Origin: CAYQMF01 sp964418595 | GTDB taxonomy: Bacteria; Planctomycetota; UBA1135; UBA2386 | DNA: 11,378 nt | Reading direction: 5' to 3' | Assembly (NCBI GenBank): GCA_964418595.1 | Contig: CAYQMF010000166.1 | Coordinates: forward strand, 1-11,378 | Shown: positions 7,635 to 11,378 of the stretch, piece by piece | Layout: each line of letters begins with the position of its first letter | How positions within the stretch are numbered: the stretch's first letter is position 1 | The notes under the pieces: model-generated | Databases searched by the model: none | Seen by the model: only the letters and a program-made list of their open reading frames with translations | What the model was told of the DNA's origin: nothing | Translations under genes and position numbers: made by a program

Positions 7635-9695
7635 CTAGCGCGCGGGGCCTTCCCAGGGGTGGGCGAAGGGCTCCGGGGCGACGCCGGCGATGAGAGTGCT
7701 GCGGCCGGCTTCGAGGTCCTGGCCGACGGCGTCGGCGAGTTGGCGCGTGGTCTCCATCGCGCGCAGGCCGGAGAGGATGCGGATGCCGAGGGCCTTCTCG
7801 CGCAGGAGGCTGCACTGGAGGGCGGCGACGCGTTGCTGGGTCTCGTCCTGGCGGCTGGCGTGCCAGCAGAGGGCGACGATCGAGACGAGGTGTTCGAGGG
7901 TCTTGCCGAAGCGCTGCAGGGGGATCTGCGCGCGGGTCAGTTCGAGCTGGAACCAGAGGTTGGTGCCCAGCCAGGTCCAGCGGGCGCGGCGGAGGCGACG
8001 CTCGGCCCAGCGGGCGAAGGGACGCAGGGGCGCGGGCAGGCTGGCGTAGCGCGGCAGGAGGGCGGTGGGGACGAGGCGGAGCGGGAGGCGGAGGATGTCG
8101 AGGGCGGCGTTGCCGGCGATCCAGCCGGCGAGGCGCCAGAAGCCCGGCTGCGCGAGCAGGCGCGCGGTGGCCTTGGCGCAGCGGCCCGGGTGGCGGAGCA
8201 GGGTGGACGGATCGATGCGGAGGATGAGCTGGTCCTTGGCCAGCGGCTTGCCGGCGCCGTCCAGGTTGATCGACTGGATGACACCGAGGAGACCCTTGAG
8301 GTAGCGGTCGACGAAGGCGCCGGTGATGTCCTTCACCATGCCCATGAGGATCAGGTCGTCCTCGCCTTCGACGACGCCGAACACATGCATGTTGGCGCGC
8401 GCCGCGCTGACGCGCGCACCCTGGTCGAAGCTGCGCCCGCCGAGCACGCGCTCGCACGCGGTGAGCGATTCGAGCGCGGTGCCGGCTGCCGCCGACTTGG
8501 TGAGGTCGCGCAGGCCGGCGAGGTCGACGCCGTCCTTGTCCTGCTGCAGCGAGAGGTGCGACAGGGCGCGCGCCTGGAGGGCGCCCCCGAGCATGCGTCC
8601 CAGCGCGAGGCGGGGCAGCTCGTGCTTGATCACCGCGCCGCCGACGCCGTCGCGGACGCGCGCGTAGGCGGTGGCGTCGGCGGCGAACATGCGCTGGTAC
8701 CCGGCCGACATCGCGGCGAGCATGCAGCGGCCCATGCGCAGGCAGTAGAAGAGCACCTCGACGCCGTCGGCCTCGATGCGGTTGCCGCGCGGGACCGGGA
8801 AGTTGTCGAGCTCGATCCGGCTGTTGAAGTTGGCCTGGAACGCGGACACCCCGGTGGGGGTGATGCGCATGCCGAAGTCGGCCCCGCCCTTGCCGCGCTC
8901 GGTATCGGCAGCGGGCAGCTCCACGATGAACAGCCCGATCTCCTTGCCCTCCTTGCCGAGGCGGGCCACGACGCCGGCGAGGGCGCCGTGCGTGGCGTTG
9001 GTGATGTAGAGCTTGCTGCGGTCGCCGGTGGCGAACAGTCGCCAGCCGCCGGTGGCGGGGTCGGGCTCGACGTAGGCGCGCACCTTCTTGGCGTTGACGC
9101 CGACCTTCACCTCGGTCAGGGCGAAACCCATGAGGTGTCCGTCGGCGATCATGGGCAGGAAGGTCTTGCGCTGCGCGTCGGTGCCGTAGGCGAGCAGGGA
9201 GCCGGCGCCGATGGTGAGTTCGCCGGAGATCTCGACGGCGAGGGCACCGAACCCGTTGGCGGCGAGTTCCTCCTCGACGTTGGCGAGCGCGCCGTAGTCG
9301 GCGCCGCGGCCGCCGAAGGCGGTCGGCACCGTGAACCCGTAGCCCTGGGCCCCAGCGACCGCCGACCGCAGGGCCTGCGCGAGCTGGCCGGTGGCGGTGA
9401 AGGCCTCGCCGCGGGCGAGGCAGCCGAGTGCGGCGCGCACGACGGGGTCGTCGTGTGCATCGCTGGTCTGACACAGCGCGGCGCCGGAGGCGAGTTCGTC
9501 CGGCGCCGGCGCGGGTCCGTAGATCAGGCGCTCGACGAGGCTGCGGCGCGTGCGCGCGAGGCGCGCCTGGGCGCCGGCCGCGGCCGAGTCGAGGGCCCCC
9601 ACGTCGCGGGCGGACTCGGCGTCACCGGCAGCGGCGAGCGCCTGGGCGGCGGTGGAGGCGGAGGCGCGTGGGTTCGATTCGTCGAGAGTTGCCAT
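7635..9695 (-). CDS. Acyl-CoA dehydrogenase-family protein with long C-terminal extension
   Basis: A 686-residue protein, longer than the roughly 380-residue simple acyl-CoA dehydrogenases. The core covers about residues 90-460: an N-terminal helical part with GYGFTVPTAFGGRGADYGAL (118-137), the middle beta domain around FALTEVKVGV (191-200) where the family normally has LTEPxAGSD, and a C-terminal helical part ending in FGVVEGEDDLI (439-449), whose Glu443 aligns with the catalytic base of the family (YEGT in medium-chain enzymes). These FAD enzymes oxidise acyl-CoA thioesters to 2-enoyl-CoA. About 220 residues follow, partly hydrophobic and Arg-rich (FWRLAGWIAGNAALDILRLP, 519-538), perhaps for membrane or partner contact as in VLCAD/ACAD9-type proteins. 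ATG at 9695 is the natural start; no ribosome binding site is evident. The substrate cannot be read from the sequence. Divergent from phosphofructokinase. Confidence 0.82.
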   Translation of the reverse strand: MATLDESNPRASASTAAQALAAAGDAESARDVGALDSAAAGAQARLARTRRSLVERLIYGPAPAPDELASGAALCQTSDAHDDPVVRAALGCLARGEAFTATGQLAQALRSAVAGAQGYGFTVPTAFGGRGADYGALANVEEELAANGFGALAVEISGELTIGAGSLLAYGTDAQRKTFLPMIADGHLMGFALTEVKVGVNAKKVRAYVEPDPATGGWRLFATGDRSKLYITNATHGALAGVVARLGKEGKEIGLFIVELPAADTERGKGGADFGMRITPTGVSAFQANFNSRIELDNFPVPRGNRIEADGVEVLFYCLRMGRCMLAAMSAGYQRMFAADATAYARVRDGVGGAVIKHELPRLALGRMLGGALQARALSHLSLQQDKDGVDLAGLRDLTKSAAAGTALESLTACERVLGGRSFDQGARVSAARANMHVFGVVEGEDDLILMGMVKDITGAFVDRYLKGLLGVIQSINLDGAGKPLAKDQLILRIDPSTLLRHPGRCAKATARLLAQPGFWRLAGWIAGNAALDILRLPLRLVPTALLPRYASLPAPLRPFARWAERRLRRARWTWLGTNLWFQLELTRAQIPLQRFGKTLEHLVSIVALCWHASRQDETQQRVAALQCSLLREKALGIRILSGLRAMETTRQLADAVGQDLEAGRSTLIAGVAPEPFAHPWEGPAR

Positions 9696-9748
9696 GAGCT
9701 CGAAAACGCGGTCGCCGGCGTGCTCTTTCGCGTCGGCGCGGACGGCGG

Positions 9749-9754
9749 ATGCTA
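9749..9754 (-). promoter_or_regulatory. Possible -10 box for the acyl-CoA dehydrogenase gene
   Basis: TAGCAT on the minus strand (9754-9749) matches 4 of 6 bases of TATAAT and lies 53 bases before the ATG. No convincing -35 box is present at the right spacing, so support is weak. Confidence 0.2.
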
Positions 9755-9808
9755 CCGCACGCGTCGTCGTGCTCCGATCCGGCAGCGTGGATCCGTCGTG
9801 TCGGTGTC

Positions 9809-9814
9809 TATCAT
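9809..9814 (+). promoter_or_regulatory. -10-like box directly before the phosphofructokinase start
   Basis: TATCAT (9809-9814) matches TATAAT at 5 of 6 positions in otherwise very GC-rich DNA. The ATG at 9824 is only 9 bases beyond it, so transcription would begin within a few bases of the start codon, making a leaderless or near-leaderless mRNA. There is no good -35 box, and no Shine-Dalgarno precedes the ATG, which agrees with that reading. Confidence 0.35.
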
Positions 9815-9823
9815 CGAGCCCCG

Positions 9824-11182
9824 ATGTCCGGCGCCTCCGCTTCGTTCGAGATCCCCCGGCTCGGGCCGGCCACGCGACGCTCGCCGATCACGGCTCGCTT
9901 CGCGGACGAGAAGTTCATCGCCGACACGACCACGGTCGTGGCGATCTCGGACGGGGTCGAACTCGAGGCGATCCTGGCGCGCGGCGAACCGCTCCCCACC
10001 TTCGAGCGCGCGGGGCCGCGCCGTGACGTGTTCTTCGACGGGCCGGCCATCGGCTGCGGCATCGTCACCTGTGGCGGTCTGTGCCCCGGCCTCAACAGCG
10101 TGATCCGCAGCCTCGTGCTCACGCTCTGGCACGCCTACGGCGTGCGGCGGATCCTGGGGTTCTGCTACGGCTACGCGGGCCTGGGACCGGCGCCGCCGGT
10201 GCCGCCGCTCGTGCTGGACCCTGATCGCGTGATCGGCATCCACGAGGGCGGCGGCACGATCCTCGGCTCGTCGCGCGGGCCGCAACCGCCGGCGGCGATG
10301 GTCGACACGCTGGTGCGTGAGCGTCTGTCGATCCTGTTCGCCATCGGCGGCGACGGCACGCTGCGCGGCGCGTCGGCCATTGCCGCGGAAGTGCGCGCGC
10401 GCGGGCTGCCGATCGCCGTGGTCGGAGTTCCCAAGACCATCGACAACGACCTGTCCTGGATCGAGCGGAGCTTCGGCTTCGGGACGGCGGTGGAGGAAGC
10501 GCGCCGCGTGATCGCCGCCGCGCACTGCGAGGCGAAGGGTGCGCTCAACGGCATCGGCCTCGTCAAGCTGATGGGTCGGCACTCGGGGTTCATCGCGGCC
10601 CACGCCACGCTCGCCAACAGCGATGTCAACTTCTGCCTGGTCCCGGAGCTGCCGATGCCACTGTCGGGACCGGAGGGATTGCTGGCGGCGCTGGAAGACC
10701 GCATGCACACGCGGCGCCACGCGGTGGTCGTCGTCGCGGAGGGTGCGATGCAGGACCAGTTGCAGGATCAGGACCGCATCGAGCGCGACGCGTCGAACAA
10801 CATCAAGCTCGTCGACGTGGGGCCACACCTGCGCGATCGGATCGCGCACCATTTCCAGGGGCGCAACATCCCGGTGCTCATCCGCTACATCGACCCGAGC
10901 TACGTGATCCGTTCGCTGCCCGCGAACGCCCTCGACGCCGAGTACTGCCTGCGCCTGTCGCAGCAGGCCGTGCACGCCGCGATGAGCGGGCGGACCGACA
11001 TGGTGGTGGGCTACTGGAACCAGCGCTTCACCCACGTGCCGATCGCGCGTGCCGTCGAGAAGCGCAAGCGCGTCGACCCCAACGGCGCGCTGTGGCGGGC
11101 GGTGCTGGAGGCGACCGGGCAGTCGCCGGCGGTGGCCGGAGACGAAAGGACGCCGCGCGCGCGCGCGTTGGACGAAGGATGA
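9824..11182 (+). CDS. 6-phosphofructokinase, trypanosome/plant-like ATP type
   Basis: A 452-residue glycolytic enzyme phosphorylating fructose 6-phosphate to fructose 1,6-bisphosphate in the cytoplasm. Motifs: GIVTCGGLCPGLNSVIR (79-95), phosphoryl-donor loop GGDGT (175-179), PKTIDND (203-209) with catalytic Asp207, MGRHSGF (250-256) for sugar binding, and PSYVIRSLPAN (358-368) with SGRTDMVVGYWNQRFTHVPI (388-407) typical of the long, trypanosome/plant-like branch. Gly178 (as in E. coli Gly104, where PPi enzymes have Asp) predicts ATP as donor, although Lys204 is of the PPi-like type; this Gly/Lys pair is what that branch has. Databases often label such proteins PPi-dependent. It is longer than the 320-residue E. 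coli PfkA. ATG at 9824 was chosen; the frame also runs back to 9749 without family-like sequence. It overlaps the next gene by four bases (ATGA). Confidence 0.92.
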   Translation: MSGASASFEIPRLGPATRRSPITARFADEKFIADTTTVVAISDGVELEAILARGEPLPTFERAGPRRDVFFDGPAIGCGIVTCGGLCPGLNSVIRSLVLTLWHAYGVRRILGFCYGYAGLGPAPPVPPLVLDPDRVIGIHEGGGTILGSSRGPQPPAAMVDTLVRERLSILFAIGGDGTLRGASAIAAEVRARGLPIAVVGVPKTIDNDLSWIERSFGFGTAVEEARRVIAAAHCEAKGALNGIGLVKLMGRHSGFIAAHATLANSDVNFCLVPELPMPLSGPEGLLAALEDRMHTRRHAVVVVAEGAMQDQLQDQDRIERDASNNIKLVDVGPHLRDRIAHHFQGRNIPVLIRYIDPSYVIRSLPANALDAEYCLRLSQQAVHAAMSGRTDMVVGYWNQRFTHVPIARAVEKRKRVDPNGALWRAVLEATGQSPAVAGDERTPRARALDEG

Positions 11183-11378
11183 AGTTCGAGGACTACTACG
11201 CGACGCTCGAGGTGCCGCGTGACGCCAGCGCCGACGCCATCAAGAAGGCGTACCGCAAGCTCGCGCTGCAGTGGCACCCGGACCGGCATCGCAGCGGTGC
11301 CGCTGGCGCGGGCGAAGCGGCGGCGGCGGAGGCGAAGTTCAAGCGCATCAGCGAGGCCTACGAGGTGCTGTCCGACCC
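11179..11378 (+). CDS. J-domain (DnaJ/CbpA-like) co-chaperone, N-terminal part
   Basis: The first 66 residues of a gene that continues past the window. The N-terminus is a J domain: DYYATLEVPRDASADAIKKA for helix I and the start of helix II, AYRKLALQWHPDRH with the essential HPD tripeptide at 33-35, then helix III ending FKRISEAYEVLSD. J domains stimulate the ATPase of DnaK-type Hsp70. Between HPD and helix III there is an Ala/Gly-rich stretch (SGAAGAGEAAAAE) about seven residues longer than in E. coli DnaJ. Whether the rest is a full DnaJ, a CbpA or another J protein cannot be seen. ATG (11179-11181) overlaps the phosphofructokinase stop (TGA 11180-11182), and GAAGG lies directly ahead, so the two genes are probably co-transcribed and translationally coupled. 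Confidence 0.93.
   Translation, partial: MKFEDYYATLEVPRDASADAIKKAYRKLALQWHPDRHRSGAAGAGEAAAAEAKFKRISEAYEVLSD

Noticed and set aside
7207..9474. A 755-codon minus-strand open frame running through the tRNA, the repeat array and the acyl-CoA dehydrogenase gene.
   Set aside because: It is a shifted frame of the real gene, with Arg/Pro-rich nonsense composition, and it stays open because the 8-bp unit has no stop on either strand.
7509..10103. An 864-codon plus-strand open frame antisense to the acyl-CoA dehydrogenase gene.
   Set aside because: High-GC antisense shadow with biased composition; the opposite strand encodes a recognisable enzyme, and the frame overlaps the phosphofructokinase gene in the wrong frame.

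Overview
High-GC bacterial DNA (by eye near 70 % G+C) with tightly packed genes, several GTG starts, almost no canonical Shine-Dalgarno sequences, and a run of exactly 10 N inside one gene, which suggests a draft or metagenome assembly. The mix of secreted and TPR proteins of unknown role with a trypanosome/plant-like phosphofructokinase and a eukaryote-like cystathionine beta-synthase would suit a planctomycete or a similar deep-branching high-GC lineage. That placement is an inference; there is no marker gene here that settles it.

Layout, left to right. Positions 1-220 hold the last 72 codons of an ATP-type phosphoenolpyruvate carboxykinase (+), followed by two inverted repeats. Next come a membrane-anchored TPR protein (401-1270, +) and a secreted protein of unknown function (1468-2520, +). 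A convergent cystathionine beta-synthase (2592-3953, -) carries the N gap. It is divergent from a 505-residue protein of unknown function (4077-5594, +), and the 123-bp space between them holds a perfect 16-bp palindrome and a hairpin followed by T6. A magnesium transporter MgtE (5620-7002, -) converges on the unknown gene. A tRNA-Pro(CGG) with a good sigma70-like promoter lies at 7228-7304. A gene-free stretch (7305-7634) follows, and it contains 23 head-to-tail copies of an 8-bp unit with a 16-bp higher-order period. An acyl-CoA dehydrogenase-family protein with a long C-terminal extension (7635-9695, -) is divergent from a phosphofructokinase gene (9824-11182, +). The stop codon of the latter overlaps the start of a J-domain protein cut by the window end (11179-11378).

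The recognised genes are mostly central metabolism and housekeeping: gluconeogenesis (PckA), glycolysis (phosphofructokinase), transsulfuration (CBS), fatty-acid or acyl-CoA oxidation, Mg2+ uptake, a tRNA and a co-chaperone. They alternate in orientation, and only phosphofructokinase/J-domain looks like an operon. No phage, insertion sequence, CRISPR array or defence system is visible. The least explained items are the phased 8-bp repeat array beside the tRNA, the unknown 505-residue protein, and the palindromic control region between it and CBS.
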